Assembly (NCBI GenBank): GCA_001724265.1
Contig: MEDY01000063.1
Span: 48,699-112,698, forward strand
Direction of reading: 5' to 3'
Length of the DNA stretch: 64,000 bases
Source: Rhizaria sp. SCN 62-66
Taxonomy: Eukaryota > Rhizaria, unplaced
How positions within the stretch are numbered: position 1 is the stretch's first letter; each line of letters starts with the position of its first letter. Under the pieces are notes generated by a model. The model had not been told where the DNA came from. It did no database searches and saw only the letters and a program-made list of their open reading frames with translations. Position numbers and translations under genes: made by a program. Positions 11,901 to 23,507 of the stretch are shown in pieces.

Positions 11901-14607
11901 GGACGAGGACTTCTTCTTCTTATTGTCCTCGTCGTCGCTGCCGTCGCCGTAGCCGAGCTTGGCCGCGGTCGCCGCGTCGTCGGCCGCCTTGCCCAGCGCA
12001 TCGGCGACGCCGTCTGCGCCGTACACGAGTTCGGTCAGCGAGACGGACCGCGCCATGGAGCGGGCGCGGTCGGCCAGGAGCTGCTTCCAGTCGGCCGCGT
12101 GATCGCCCAGGTCCTCGTTGTCGTCGCCGTCGTCCGACATCAGCAGGGCCTTCTTGCCAGACTTGCCGGCCTTGGCGCTAGCGCCGGAGCCGGAGCCGGA
12201 GAACTCTGAGGCGAAGTAGTCGGTGGCGTCCTCAGGAGTCGCGTCTTCGTCATCCTCGTCCTCGTCGTCCAACTCGCCTTCAAGGGCGTCCTCGTCCTCG
12301 TCGTTGTAGTCGCCCTCGTCGCCCTCACCGTCCTCACGATCACTCGCGTCGACGTCGTCATCGTCGTCGTCGTTGTAGTAGTCGTCGTCGTTGCGCGCGC
12401 CGCCGAAGTCGTCGTCGTCCCCGCCGTTGTCGTCGTCGCCGTCGTCGTCCGAGTCGTCGTCGCCGTCGTTGTTGTTGACGTCGTCGTCTGCAAAGATCAC
12501 CTGGCGACGCACCCGGCCATCGGCGCCGCGCACCTCCTTGACCTGCAGGCGCTCGTACGCGTCCTCGCCGTCCTTGGTGTCGCCGCCCGCGCCCGCGCGC
12601 GCGTTCTTGATGGCGTCCGCGTCCTCGTCCTCGTCGTCGTCGTCAGAGTTGTTGCTGTTAGCCTTGCGGCGGAGCGCGGCGGGCAACGCGTCAGAGTCGT
12701 AGCCCTCCTTGCGAATGGCGTTGATCTTGTCAAACTGCGCCGCCGTGATGCTCTTGCCGCCCTTGAAGAGCGAGATCGTGTGCTCCGTCTCGAGCGCGGT
12801 GTCGATGCCCTTGGAAGACGCGCTGTTGGTGTTGTAATGCATCATCGCGTTATTGCTCGCATGTGGGTTCGTCGCGCCGCTGCCGACGGTCTGGAGCGAG
12901 CGCACGAGGGCCTCGCCGCCCAGCTCGTCGATGGCGGCCTGGCTCAGGTTCGCCGTCAGCGGCGCCTTCTCGCCCAGGCGGCGCGCGATCTCGGCCGGCA
13001 GCACGGCGCCCGCGCCCGAGCCGGGGATGTCGTCGCCCTCGTTGAGCGCGCGCGCCGCCGTGTCGGCCAGCAGCAGGTGCGCGGGCGTGTAGGTGACCTG
13101 CTTGTCGTTGATCGTGATGTACACCGCGTCCTTGTCGTACACGATGTCGCCCTGTTATCAGTTGGAGTTTAAATCATGAAATATAGATGTGAGGCTAAAA
13201 GTCTAAAAATAATAAAATAATATCACTTTGCAGTTGGTGGTTTAAAGAAATCTAAACTATTTTGTTCACAGAGGAACGCGTATGCCCTCAAAAGTCGAAG
13301 TATGAGTACGTACCAGGTCTGCCATGGGCGCGTAGATCTGGCGGTCCTTCTCGCGGAGCGAGGAGCGGTAGCTCTTGCCGTCACTGCCGGCCTCGAGCGC
13401 GGCGCCCTCGCGCGCCTCCTGCTGCTGCTGCGCCGTGGGCAGCGGGTCGTCGAGCACGGTGAAGGCGTCGATGGCGAAGTCGCCGACGCCGGCCAGGTGG
13501 ATGTTCTGCCCGGGCTTGAGGTTGGTGCCGCGCACGTAGCCGTAAAGCGCGACCGTGCGGTCCGTCACCGGGTTCGCGGCGACCTGGCCGGGGTGCGTCA
13601 TGTCCTCCACGCGGTCTGCCAGCACGTACGAGTGCGCGATGCGCCACGAGAGCGGCGCGGGCTTGACGACCGAGACGAAGCGGCCCAGATTGATCACCTC
13701 GCGACGCAGGTACTTGCCGTGCATGACACCAGAGAAGTAAAAGAGCTTGGAGCCATCGCAGACCTCGGTCCAGAAGCGTTCCTTCATGATCTTCTTGAGT
13801 CGGCGCAGCTGCTTCGACTCGCGGAAGTTGTCCAGGTGGGTCAGGATGCCGATGACCTTGGGGAAACCGTGCGTCTTGAGGATGTTGAGGAACTCGAACG
13901 TCTCCATCTCGAAGCCGAAGCTGGCGTCGATGACGAGCAGCACCAGGTCCGCAACCTTGGCGGCGTCGAGCCTGTGGCGAGCCGACATTTATCAGAAGAG
14001 AATAAAGAGGGTATATGTGAGTAAAATAAGTTGAAAATAATACAAGCAATAAATGGTGTACTGTCCATGCTTAGACCATAGTATTATCTTAATGCGCATT
14101 GACTAGCATCTTGAAAAGCAACGTTATATGCAATGGGCAGTGTTATCGCTATAGTTTTGTCGTAAGCACGTACATGGAGCCCATGTCGTTCGCGACCTCG
14201 AGGAAGGTCACGCGGCGCGACTTGCCCGTGGTGATCGAGATCGGGCCCGAGGGGTCGCTGACGTTAACCTTGGAGTAGCTCTTGACGAGCGACTTGATGA
14301 CTGTGGACTTGCCGACGCCGGGCGGGCCTGCAACGGCCACAACCAGCGGCGGCGGCACGGCCACCGCGCGCGAGGGCATCACGAAGTGCTGGCGGCGCTG
14401 CTCCATGAGCGAGGCGTAGCCGGCGAGCTTCTTGGCGCGGATCGAAGACGCGATGCCAAACGCGCGCGGGTCGCGGCGCTTGTTGGGGTTGTTCTTAGGG
14501 TCGACGCCTGCCTTCTTGAGTTTGTACGCCGCGCGCTTGTCCGACTTGACGCCGGACTGCTTCGCGCGGAACGGGCGCGACGGCGCCGGGTTGCCTGCGT
14601 CACTCAT
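8903..14607 (-). CDS. BMS1: BMS1-type ribosome biogenesis GTPase, 7 exons
   Basis: This is the nucleolar GTPase of the SSU processome, needed for early 18S rRNA cleavages and 40S assembly. Exons in transcript order are 14174-14607, 13314-13971, 10929-13151, 10429-10766, 9807-10239, 9444-9641 and 8903-9229. They join in frame to 1,536 residues ending in TGA. The G1 loop GPPGVGKST is at residues 94-102. The block DLVLLVIDASFGFEMETFEF and the G4 motif THLD follow, closely matching eukaryotic Bms1. The central exon has long Asp/Glu/Asn-rich stretches, as is usual in the family but expanded here. The conserved C-terminal domain covers exons 4-6 (EFVQYFDRKCP, DPLVFSIGWRRFQ, YGPLTTPNTGVMAF, IKKAVMHEGKEGTIRATFEDKILMSDIVFCRTW), followed by a basic coiled tail. 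Five of the six donors are GTACGT and one is GTACGC. It is divergently paired with the DnaJ gene. The initiator ATG is the first in an open frame. Confidence 0.95.
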
Positions 14608-15364
14608 GCAGAGGCGGGACCGAGAGGGACGGTGACCTGGAGGGGTGGCGGGGCGCGGGGAGCGAAAAGCGGGAGGACGAAGTTGCAGTTGGTGAGGGGG
14701 CCGTAGTGTGAAAAAACAGGGGTCGGAGCGAGACGGGACGTCAGGTTGGAAAGAAACTACAACAAATTCAAATAGTAAATCAGCGTGTCACTGTTATATA
14801 CGCTATTCATATATCTCTCTGTCGATGGGAAAGACCTCTAGGCTCATCTGCCTTCTACGGTGTCCGTGATTGCTGCAGTTGCTTGCTGGAACCATGCTTT
14901 TTCGCGAACCGAGCCGCTTGCAGCAGTCATCGTAGTAGCTTCACCGCGGCGATGGTGGGCAAAGGAGTGTTCGTTACATGGGTTGTTGATGGTGGTACGG
15001 TCGAGTGTTCACATTGTAGTTGGTGGCATAGATGTGTCTGCGAGTTCGAGATGCGTGTAGCGTAATTACACCTGAAAAGTCTTCACTCACTTGCTCTACG
15101 CACGTCCTCGAAGCTAGTCCAGGCGAGATACCCCCATTACCCGATGGCGGGAAACCTTTCTCTCGCGCGCCCACTCTGCCATTCGCTGCCATATCAACGA
15201 AGCTTTACTAAAACATCCATACTATTGCAAATTATCGCATACTATGCCTTTACTTCTTCTAACGTCGAAATCATTCCGGTACGCCTTCGCAAAGCACTCA
15301 CCCAACGTCCTTGCTGTACTCGATTCAACTTGTTCCCCTCGCTTTGCGCAGACCCCTCGTGTCC
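14608..15364. promoter_or_regulatory. Divergent promoter region BMS1 / DnaJ
   Basis: A 757-base region lies between two divergent start codons. It contains TTTTTCGCGAACC at 14898-14910, a 13-mer repeated exactly in the RSPH9/WD40 divergent region. The stretch just upstream of the DnaJ ATG is pyrimidine-rich. I see no convincing gene inside it. Confidence 0.45.
14898..14910 (+). promoter_or_regulatory. Candidate promoter element TTTTTCGCGAACC
   Basis: This is one of four copies of TTTTT(Y)GCGAACC, each in a different head-to-head intergenic region here (others at 34803-34815 on the minus strand, 55505-55518 and 62749-62760). A regulatory role is inferred from recurrence and position only. Confidence 0.45.
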
Positions 15365-16162
15365 ATGAGCAGCGCTGCCCCCCGTCGCGCCCGCCCGGCC
15401 CGCATTGCGGCCCTTCTTCTTGTCGCTTTCTGCGCGCTCCTCGCCTCTTCCGCCCCCGCCACCACCTTCGCTGTCGCCACTGACGTCGACGCCGCCGCTG
15501 CCACCGAGACCGAGACTGCTGCCGCTGCCGAGCCCGCCGCCGCCGCCGCTGTTGCGCCTAAGCGCGCCAAGGTGAACGTGCCCGACTACACGACGTACTC
15601 GATGGACGACATCAAGGCGCTGACCTTTTACGAGCTCCTCGGTCTTGAGCCGACCGCCGACACCAAGACGATCAAGCGCAACTTCCGCACCATCTCGCTG
15701 CGGCAGCACCCCGACAAGGCGACCACTGAGGAGGACAAGAAGCGCCGCGAGCTCTTCTACCCGCGCTTTGTGCTGGCCTCGGACACGCTGAGCGACGAGC
15801 GCAAGCGGCTCAACTACGACCACCTGCTCGAGATTGGCAAGCGCCCCGCCAAGATCACCGACTCGGACATCGACAACGCGTGGGACGAGAAGAACCAGCG
15901 GTGGGCCAGCGACGGCTTCTACGGCTTCCTGTCCGAGATGCAGGCGCTGGCGATCGTTGTGGCGACCACGGCGGCGGGTTTGCTGTACCCGATCTACAAC
16001 CACTACAAGAAGGGCCAGGAGAAGGCGGCCAAGGAGAAGGCCGCCAAGGCCGCGTCGCTGGCCAAGCTGCAGGCGCTCGCAGCCAAGGGCCGCGCGCAGT
16101 ACGAGGCTGAGGAGAGCAAGAAGAAGGCCGCCGCTGAGGCCAAGGGCAGCAAGAAGGCATAA
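15365..16162 (+). CDS. ER-type membrane DnaJ (Hsp40) protein
   Basis: A single-exon gene of 265 residues ending in TAA. The chosen ATG (15365) puts a hydrophobic signal peptide at the extreme N-terminus (IAALLLVAFCALLASSA, about residues 14-30), then an acidic Ala/Glu/Thr linker. A J-domain follows at about residues 85-160: TFYELLGLEPTADTKTIKRN, the essential HPD tripeptide in LRQHPDKA, and a helix ending in LNYDHLLEIG. One transmembrane segment lies near residues 195-212 (ALAIVVATTAAGLLYPIY), followed by a long Lys/Ala/Glu helical tail. The architecture resembles ER-membrane J-proteins of the DNAJC1/DNAJC25 kind, with a lumenal J-domain stimulating BiP. The exact subfamily is uncertain. Confidence 0.87.
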   Translation: MSSAAPRRARPARIAALLLVAFCALLASSAPATTFAVATDVDAAAATETETAAAAEPAAAAAVAPKRAKVNVPDYTTYSMDDIKALTFYELLGLEPTADTKTIKRNFRTISLRQHPDKATTEEDKKRRELFYPRFVLASDTLSDERKRLNYDHLLEIGKRPAKITDSDIDNAWDEKNQRWASDGFYGFLSEMQALAIVVATTAAGLLYPIYNHYKKGQEKAAKEKAAKAASLAKLQALAAKGRAQYEAEESKKKAAAEAKGSKKA

Positions 16163-16632
16163 GTGCGCGAGATAAGCAAGCAGCTTAACCTCAGCACGCG
16201 AGAGATTGCCAGTAGCATTAGTAGCATTATTTAGTTTTAGTTTTGGTTTCACGCTTTAGTGAAGCCTTGTTTCGTTTACATCATGTAATATAGTAACACA
16301 CACCATCAATCATACAGTGTTTCCAGTTATTCACACAAATATCATTATGCAGCTATCAATACTATGTTAGACTTCAGTGATTGTTCTCGCAACAAAGGTG
16401 ATTGAAAGCACCATTATGTATGTTGTATTAATACTTAAGCTTATGCTATAAATACACACGTTGGCCTGTAATGCATAACTGACATTATGATCCCTTAATT
16501 CTGTGCTTCATTTGTTTCTTCTTGAAGCGCATGTTCACCTCCACGCACTTGGCTTGCACTCAGTCACCCACCACAACGCACGCACACTCATTCACTGGTT
16601 GACTGACGGGTGCTATCGACGCGCTCATTCAC
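16163..16632. other. Convergent intergenic gap, nothing recognised
   Basis: An AT-rich 470-base stretch between the TAA of the DnaJ gene and the TGA of the adenylate kinase gene. It probably holds both 3' UTRs. I see no ORF of merit or RNA gene. Confidence 0.5.
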
Positions 16633-18801
16633 TCACTCAGTCTTCTAGTGGCTGTGGTTGGCAGCATCGTCCGACTTTTTCGGTCCCCCCGCCGCCGCGG
16701 TGGGCACGAGTTTGTTCATGCGGGCCTTGATCTCGGTGAACTCCCGGCGTGCGCGGTCCACCTCGTCCTTGCCCTGCGGCGTGTAGCCAACGGTCCCGCC
16801 CAGCGCGTTAGCCAGCGTCATCACGAGGCCCGCGGCGTCCCACAGACCCTGCAACAAGAGCGAGAAAACATAACATTGTGGGGTGAGAAATTGGTCGTGT
16901 TTACTCGGAGTCGAGTATCTGCTTCAAAAAGTGCGTGAATTTGCGTGATATAAACAACTTATACACCCAAATTTAAATATACGACCAATATAGCGTGTTT
17001 TATGTTTTGGTCGACGTACCTGGTGGACAGTCCAGCGCACCATGGGCATGGGCACGGTCACAGGGACCGGCGCGCCAGAGGGGTCGAGCACGGTGACTGT
17101 GAGGTGCTGGGAGTGGTAGTGGCGCAGCAGCGGCAGCGTCTCCTCGGCGTACGACTGCAGGCGCGTGTGGATGATCTCGGGCGTGTCGTCGCCGCGCTGG
17201 ATCAGATGGCCCTGGCACTGGACCGAGACAACACAGATACAAAATGAAAATATGTGATATAACATGAGTTACAAATGAAATGTTAGGATATAGCAAGTTG
17301 AATATAAATACATTATCCCAGTAACGCATACGACTGTTGACATCGATGTTCGTTATCAACAAAGCAAACATAGAAATGGCACGTACGTTGTCGCAAATGC
17401 CCTCGACCTTCGGCAGGATGGCGGGCATGAAGAGCTCGTGGCCGTGCTCGTCCCGCTCCACAACGTGCGCCGTGTTGTACCCGTCGCCGCACGTGTCGCA
17501 CACGCGGCGGCCGAGTGCCTTCTTGACGATCACGTCCTCCTTGAGCCGCACCTCGAGCACGACATTGGGCGTCAGCGTGGGGCCAATGACCAGCGACGCG
17601 TCGCGCATCGTCTGGTGGTTAAGCCGCGCCGTCTCGAGCGTGCGGTCCGAGCCGGGCACGGGAGGGCGGTCGGTCTTGCCGCGTCGGGTGACGAGGTCCC
17701 AGACCCACGCGCCGAAGGTCTGGAACAGTGCCACCGGGTCCTTGCGCTTGCTCATCGTCAGCTGGTGGAAGAGCTTGTACACCGGGTCCGGCTCGGCCGA
17801 AGTGAAGGCCATCGAGCCGGCCGCCTTGTGCTCCGCAACGAGCTTATCCCACTCGCTGCGCAACACCTTGTCGTCGTTGTCCTTCTCGAAGTACGCGCGC
17901 TTATCGCTACGCTTGTCGCGGGCGGTCGTCTGCAGGTTTGCCAGAAGGCTCTCCAGGAGCGGGGCCTGCGACGCGCGCCGAGGGAACCCGTCCAGGATGT
18001 AGCCCTTGAGCACGTCCGACTGGCTCATGCGCTTGTCCAGCAGCGACAGCACCAGGTGGTCGTCCACGAGCGCGCCCCGCGATGTGAACGACTGCAACTT
18101 CTTGCCTAAATCGGAGCCCGACTTGATCTCGTTGCGGATCAGTTCACCCGTCGAGATCGTGGGGACGCGGAAGGCAGAGGAGAGATAGCGCGCAAAGGAG
18201 CCCTTGCCGGAGCCGGGGGCGCCGAGGATGATGCAGCGGAAGCCCGCGGGCAGGTGGGTTGCGAAGCCAGCGGCCTGGAGATATTCGAGATCAGTGAACG
18301 AACAAAATAAAACAAACTAGTTAGATTTGAAGAGACAGATCTGCATTGGTAGATATGATACATTCGTGACGCACAGAAAAGATATGGATGCATTGTTATG
18401 TCAAATGAGATGTCAATAGAGAACGATTATCCATAGGTATGTTAGCGTGTTTTGTAAGAACGCACGTGGAGGGTGGGGGGCTTGCTGACGCGGAAGCCCG
18501 CGAGCGCCTCGGCCGAGAGCGACTCCGCAGCGGCAAAGCCGCCGGAGGGAGCAGCAGCAGCGCCCGGCGCGGACGTGGTGAAGCGCGTGGAGCTCGTGGT
18601 CGTGACGGCGGAGCGCGGGGCCGAGCGGGCGGCGGCGTTGCTGCTCAACGAAGACGAAGTGGACGACGAGAGAAGAGTGTTGTTGATGCGTGAAAACGCG
18701 CGCATGGCGTGCTTGGGACGCTGCGAAACAGTGGAAAGCATCGCGATCCTCGTGTTGCACTGTGTGACAGTGTGAGGCAAGAGGGAACGACGGGTCTGCA
18801 T
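16633..18801 (-). CDS. Adenylate kinase with zinc-type lid and large insertion, 4 exons
   Basis: A nucleoside monophosphate kinase of the adenylate kinase family (ATP + AMP to 2 ADP). Exons are 18466-18801, 17387-18274, 17020-17217 and 16633-16848. The P-loop GAPGSGKG is at about residues 130-137, followed by STGELIRNEI (NMP-binding) and ILDGFPRRASQ. The lid begins GRRVCDTC and ends ICDNC; Cys 371, 374, 406 and 409 form a zinc-type C-x2-C/C-x2-C lid. About 110-130 extra residues separate the DGFPR block from the lid, far more than in short adenylate kinases. The N-terminal ~110 residues are Arg/Ser/Ala-rich with few acidic residues, suggesting an organelle (mitochondrial) transit peptide. The ORF meets TAG at 16645-16647 (codon 542), then AAG ACT GAG TGA. 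If UAG is sense, the protein ends at the TGA (545 residues), and that is the end given here. Initiation at 18801 is the first ATG; an internal Met at 18741 is possible. Confidence 0.87.
16645..16647 (-). other. TAG codon near the end of the adenylate kinase ORF
   Basis: Codon 542 is TAG, followed in frame by AAG ACT GAG and then TGA at 16633-16635. It could be the real stop with a chance TGA behind it, or a sense codon followed by the real stop. The TAA/TGA-only stop usage of the other genes favours the second reading. Confidence 0.55.
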
Positions 18802-19610
18802 GACGTTTTGATCGAGAGCAAGTGAGATGATGTGAGAGAGGGATTTGAGACGAGGAATGCAACGCGATCATCACGATATCTTCCGTCGTTAAGGAAAATA
18901 ATAACGCCATGCCATTTAAAGAACATGAAAAAGTCAGAACCCAAAATTAGAATTGTTAAGAAGCTCGTCCTGGTACCTAACGCGCTTAAAATAACGTTCC
19001 TTCCAGTCTACAGTGTGGGCTGCGACCTAACTTGAGCCCAGACTGGCTGGTCGACCGATCGACCGACCAACCAAATCGCCCAGTCAGACAAGGCGCACGC
19101 GGACCGACAGCCGAATCGAACCGAGTGTGGCGAGGCAGACGGGCCAGAAAGATTGCAGAGGGTGAGGAAACGTGGCAACGAAAGCATGTCACGGGACTGC
19201 ATTGCTATCGTAGTGGTGTCAAAGGAGACGTTGATATGCGTACTATTGGTGGTTTTATGAGTGTCCTTTCAATTATGACGTGAGTACTTGCTGTTTTCCA
19301 GTCGATATCTGCCCTGTTAACTTCTGCTTCGACACGGTCACGGTGGTATCGTCACCCTCGCTTTGCTATATCCGTCTCCCATGCGCTCCCTCCACCACTT
19401 TTCTTTTTGTTTTTCGTTGAAAGCAACCTATCAACATGTATATATTTGTGTTATCTTGCTTTTCATTCTGAAATCCTTCTCTACTATCCCCCACACTACC
19501 TTCTTCTCACTCCTTCGTTTCGCTCCCATGCCTCCCCTCCCCTTCGCCCCGGCCCCCCGCGCGCGTCCCCACCGCCTCCGTTCCCTCCCGCACCGCTTTG
19601 CCCGTATTAG
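18802..19610. promoter_or_regulatory. Divergent promoter region adenylate kinase / RhoGEF
   Basis: An 809-base region between divergent starts. It contains a CGACCGA-type repeat cluster at 19050-19072 and GCCGAATCGA at 19110-19119, which recurs on the other strand at 34786-34795. The last ~100 bases before the RhoGEF ATG are almost pure pyrimidine/GC and end in TTAG just before ATGG. I see no gene. Confidence 0.4.
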
Positions 19611-22600
19611 ATGGCCGCCCCCGCGCGTCCCTCCGGCCCTCCGCCGCCGATCCCCCCCAAGACGGGCCCGCGCCCGCTGCCGCAGCTGCCGCTGCCCGGC
19701 TCGCGGCCCGGCATCGCGCCCCCGCCGACGCCGCTGTCGCCGCCCGCGGCCGCCGCACATCCCACTGCCGGCGCCGGCGCGGGTCCCGGCGCGGGCCCCG
19801 ACGCCGCGGCCGCGCCCAAGGCGGAGCTGACGCCCGAGCAGCAGGCCGCCGCGAAGATCGAGAAGTCGCGCCGCGTCCGCGCCCAGATCGCTAAGGAAGT
19901 GATGACGACTGAAGTGTCTTACGTCGAAGGCCTCGCCGCGCTTGTCAAGATCGCGATCGATTACCTGCGCAAGAACGAGGTGCTCACCGAGGTCGAGATG
20001 AATACGCTTTTCTCGCAGGCCGCCACCATCTACACCTTCAACGAGCAGTTCTGCGGTGAGGTCAAGGGCCGCATCGAGACCTACACAGACGACACACAGG
20101 TACGTCTTAGTCCTATATCCTCTTAAGAGAAGCTATTTTTTTATTATAACAATACTTTGAGCTATTCTAATCCAAGCGGCAACCTTTATTCTTGAACATG
20201 TTGATATAATCGAAACTCATTGTTGCTCATCTGCTGTTTTCTGTCTCTGCCCTTAGGTCGGCGACCTGTTCGTCAAGTACGCGCCGTACTTCCGCATGTA
20301 CAAGACGTACGCGGCGAACCACGAGCACGCGACCGAGTTCCTGGACAAGTTCAAGGCGCAGTCACGCTACGAGCCGGCGATGTTGGCGATTAAGCAGAAC
20401 CCCCAGTTCCGCGCGCCCGACCTGGCGTCGTACCTGATCATGCCGATCCAGCGCATCCCGCGCTACCGCCTGCTGCTGGCGGACCTGTTCAAGCACACGC
20501 CCGAGGGCCACCCCGACCACGACGCCACTGCCAAGGCGCTAGAGCTCATCGGCGACGTCGCGACCGCCGTCAACGAGGCCATCAAGGGCCAGCAGAACCG
20601 CCACACGGTGCTGCGCATCGCACAGTCGTTCACGAGCGACCTGGACATCGTGACGCCCTCGCGCCGCTTTGTGCGCCAGGGCACGCTCACCAAACGCTGC
20701 CGCGCGCGCAACATCGACTACGAGTTCTTCCTGTTCAATGACCTGCTCATCTACGCCTCGCGCACCGCCACGGGCAAGAACAAGCTCCACCGCGAAATTA
20801 GCATCAACAAACGCTTCCTGGTGACGTCGCTCGAGGACGAGCCGCCGAAGCTGATGCACCGGTTCCAGATCGTCAACTCGATCAAGTCGTTCGAGGTGCT
20901 GGCCAGCTCCAAGGAGGAGAAGGAGGTCTGGCTGCTCGCGCTGGCTGAGTGCGTTGCCGAGCAGACGACGCGCATCACGGGCGCGGGCGCCGCGGCGGGG
21001 ACCGCGGGCGCGGCGGCGGCGGGCGACGGCGGGATTCTGGCGCCCGTGTGGCAGAACGACAACACGTCCAGCAACTGCACCAACTGCCGCGTCGAGTTCA
21101 CGCTCTTCAACCGGCGCCACCACTGCCGCCGCTGCGGCGGGCTCGTCTGCGACAAGTGCTCCCGCTCGCGCATGTGCCTGCCCTCGTCGCCCAACACCAA
21201 GGAGCGCATCTGCGACGACTGCGTCCGCCTCCTCTCGAACAACAACAACAGCGGCAGCAGCAGCGGTAGCGGCAGCGCGAACGCTGCCAACTCCGCTGCC
21301 GCTGCCGCTGCTGCCGCCGCTGCCGCTGCTGCTGCTAGTGGTGGCCCCGTCAGCCCCAGCGGCACACCCGCGCGGCCGCCGCCGCCCTCGTCGCGGCCCG
21401 CGCCCCCCACCCCGCTCGCGCTCAACAACAACAACAACAACAACGCTGGCGCTGCCGGTGCCGCTGGCTCTGGGCCTGCGCCTGCAGCGGCTCTGTCCCC
21501 GCTGGCGGCCGCGATCGCGAGCAAGGCCGCGCAAATGGCGGCCTCGCGCCAGGCCTCAGCCTCGATGGCGGCCGCCAACAACGCCGGTAACGCCAACGGG
21601 GGCAGCAGCAACGCCCCCGCGAGCGCGGCCGCGACGCCGAGCCGGCCCAGCGTGGCGCCCCCGATCCCGCCCCATAGTAACCGGGCGGGGAGCACCGCGC
21701 ACGCGCCTGCGCTGCCCGCGCTGCCGGTGATCGCCCCCGCCCCCGCACTAATGGAGGGCGAGGACTCGACCGACAGTGAGGAGGAGGAGGAGGTCGCCGA
21801 GGCGCTCCGCAACGAGGCCGAGATCGCTGCTGCCGTCAACAACAACACCTACGGTACGCTCGGCGCCAACAGCGGTGCCAGCGCCGCCAATGGCGCGAAC
21901 GCTGCCGCCGCTGCCACTGCTGCTGGTGCTGCGGCTGCGGCCGGCAGCGGCGTCGGCGTGGTCAACGAGAATGGCGAGGTGGTGACCCCCGAGGGCGTCT
22001 TGCGGCCCTACATGGTGTGCCGCGCGCTTTATGCCTACGTCTCCGCACAGCCTGGTACGTGTCTGCAAAATATGAACTGAAATGCAAATGATAACTTGAA
22101 ATGTGATAATGTCATGATATCCCTTTAAAGCGTTATTTTAATCATGATTGCTGTAATTCATAGTTTATTTTATGTCATTATCTTTCTCTGTGTCGATATC
22201 CCTCCAAATTCATCACTTACAAAATCTCGTCGATCTTTGCTATGATCGCACACTGATTGATAACAGGCGACCTGAACTTCTCCGAGGGCGCGATCATCCA
22301 CGTCTACGTGCAGGACTCCTCCGGCTGGTGGACGGGCGCGCTGGCGTTCCCGAACCCGGCGACGGGATCGAACGAGCCAGGCATCTTCCCCAGCTCCTAC
22401 GTTGTCATGGACGAGCTCGAGAACGCCGGCTACGCGCCCTACCCCTGGCTCTTCTCGGCGCTGTGCGTCGAGGGCGTCGAGGCTTTGGCCGACATGGGCA
22501 GCGCTATGGCGTACCAGCGCGGCGACATCATCTGCGTCTCCTCGGCCGCGGCCGAGTGGTACTTCGGCTACAATCTCCGCGACGGCGCTGAGGGCTGGGT

Positions 22601-23507
22601 CCGCGCCGCGCACCTGGGCCGCGTGGCCTCGCAGGACGCTGTCGGTGAGCTTGTCTCCAACGCCGCCTCGGCCGCCGCCAGCTACGCCGCCGCGGACGCC
22701 GGCGACAAGGCTGCTGCGGCTGCGGTCCCCGAGAGCAGTGTGTCTGTGGTGCTGCCCACCATCAACGAAAACGAGGCGGCCGGCGCCGGCGTTGCCAGCC
22801 CCACCGCGGCCGGCGCTGCCGCTGCTGCTGCCTCTGCTGGCACTGCGAGTGCGGGCGCGGGCGCGAGCGGGTTCAGCCCGGTGACGCCGAGCGCCGTGCA
22901 CTCGGCGGGATTCAACCCAGCCTCGCTGCCCGGCTACGCCGCCTCGGCAGCCGTCTCCACCTCGTCCTCGGCTACGCCCCCCGCCTTCCCCACAGCCGCC
23001 AACAACAACAACGTCGGTGCGGCTGCAGTGGCCCCGCCAGCGTTCCCGCTCCCTGCTCAGCCCACCGGCTCGGCAGCCAACACGCGCGTCGGCCACAGCG
23101 CGCCCGCCGGGCCCCCCATGAGCTCCGCCGCGGGCGCCGCGGCCCCGACCGCGCCCAGTGTGCCCGTGTTTGTGCCGCCGCCCGCGGCCGCGGCCGTGGC
23201 GGCGCCTGCGATGGCGGAGCCTGCCCCCGCCGTGGCCGCCGCCGCCGCGCCGCCGCTGCCACCCGCGCCCCCGGCCGCCCCTGCCGCTGCCGCTGCTCCT
23301 AGGCCTCCAGTGCCCGCCGCACCCCCCGTCCCCGCCGCCGCTGCCGCTGCTCCTGCTGCTGCTGCAGGCGCAGGCGCAGGCGCAGGCGCAGGCTCCGGGA
23401 CTGTGGGCGGCTGCACCGAGTGCGGGTGCAAGTCGTTCAACCCCAACGTGTTCAAGAAGACCGTCTGCAAGGACTGCACACACAACATGGCCTCGCACAT
23501 GCATTGA
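19611..23507 (+). CDS. RhoGEF with DH-PH-FYVE-SH3-SH3 domains and C-terminal Cys motif, 3 exons
   Basis: A FGD-like guanine nucleotide exchange factor for Rho/Cdc42-family GTPases, likely working at PI3P-bearing endosomes or in actin control. Exons are 19611-20099, 20257-22054 and 22267-23507, giving 1,175 residues and TGA. A proline-rich N-terminus precedes the DH domain (about 85-280: VMTTEVSYVEGL, LIMPIQRIPRYRLLLADL), then PH (about 302-396: RQGTLTKR, FFLFNDLLIYAS, WLLALAECV). FYVE is at about 428-490, with NCTNCRVEF, RRHHCRRCGG and ICDDC supplying zinc ligands and the phosphoinositide-binding basic patch. A long Ala/Asn/Pro linker leads to SH3-1 (about 745-810, split by intron 2; SSGWWTGAL, GIFPSSYV) and an SH3-like segment (about 820-881; WYFGYN, EGWVRAAHLG). 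The last ~25 residues carry CTECGCKSF and VCKDCTHN, a small zinc-binding-like motif of the kind known at C-termini of Dictyostelium signalling proteins. Both donors are GTACGT. Confidence 0.93.
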
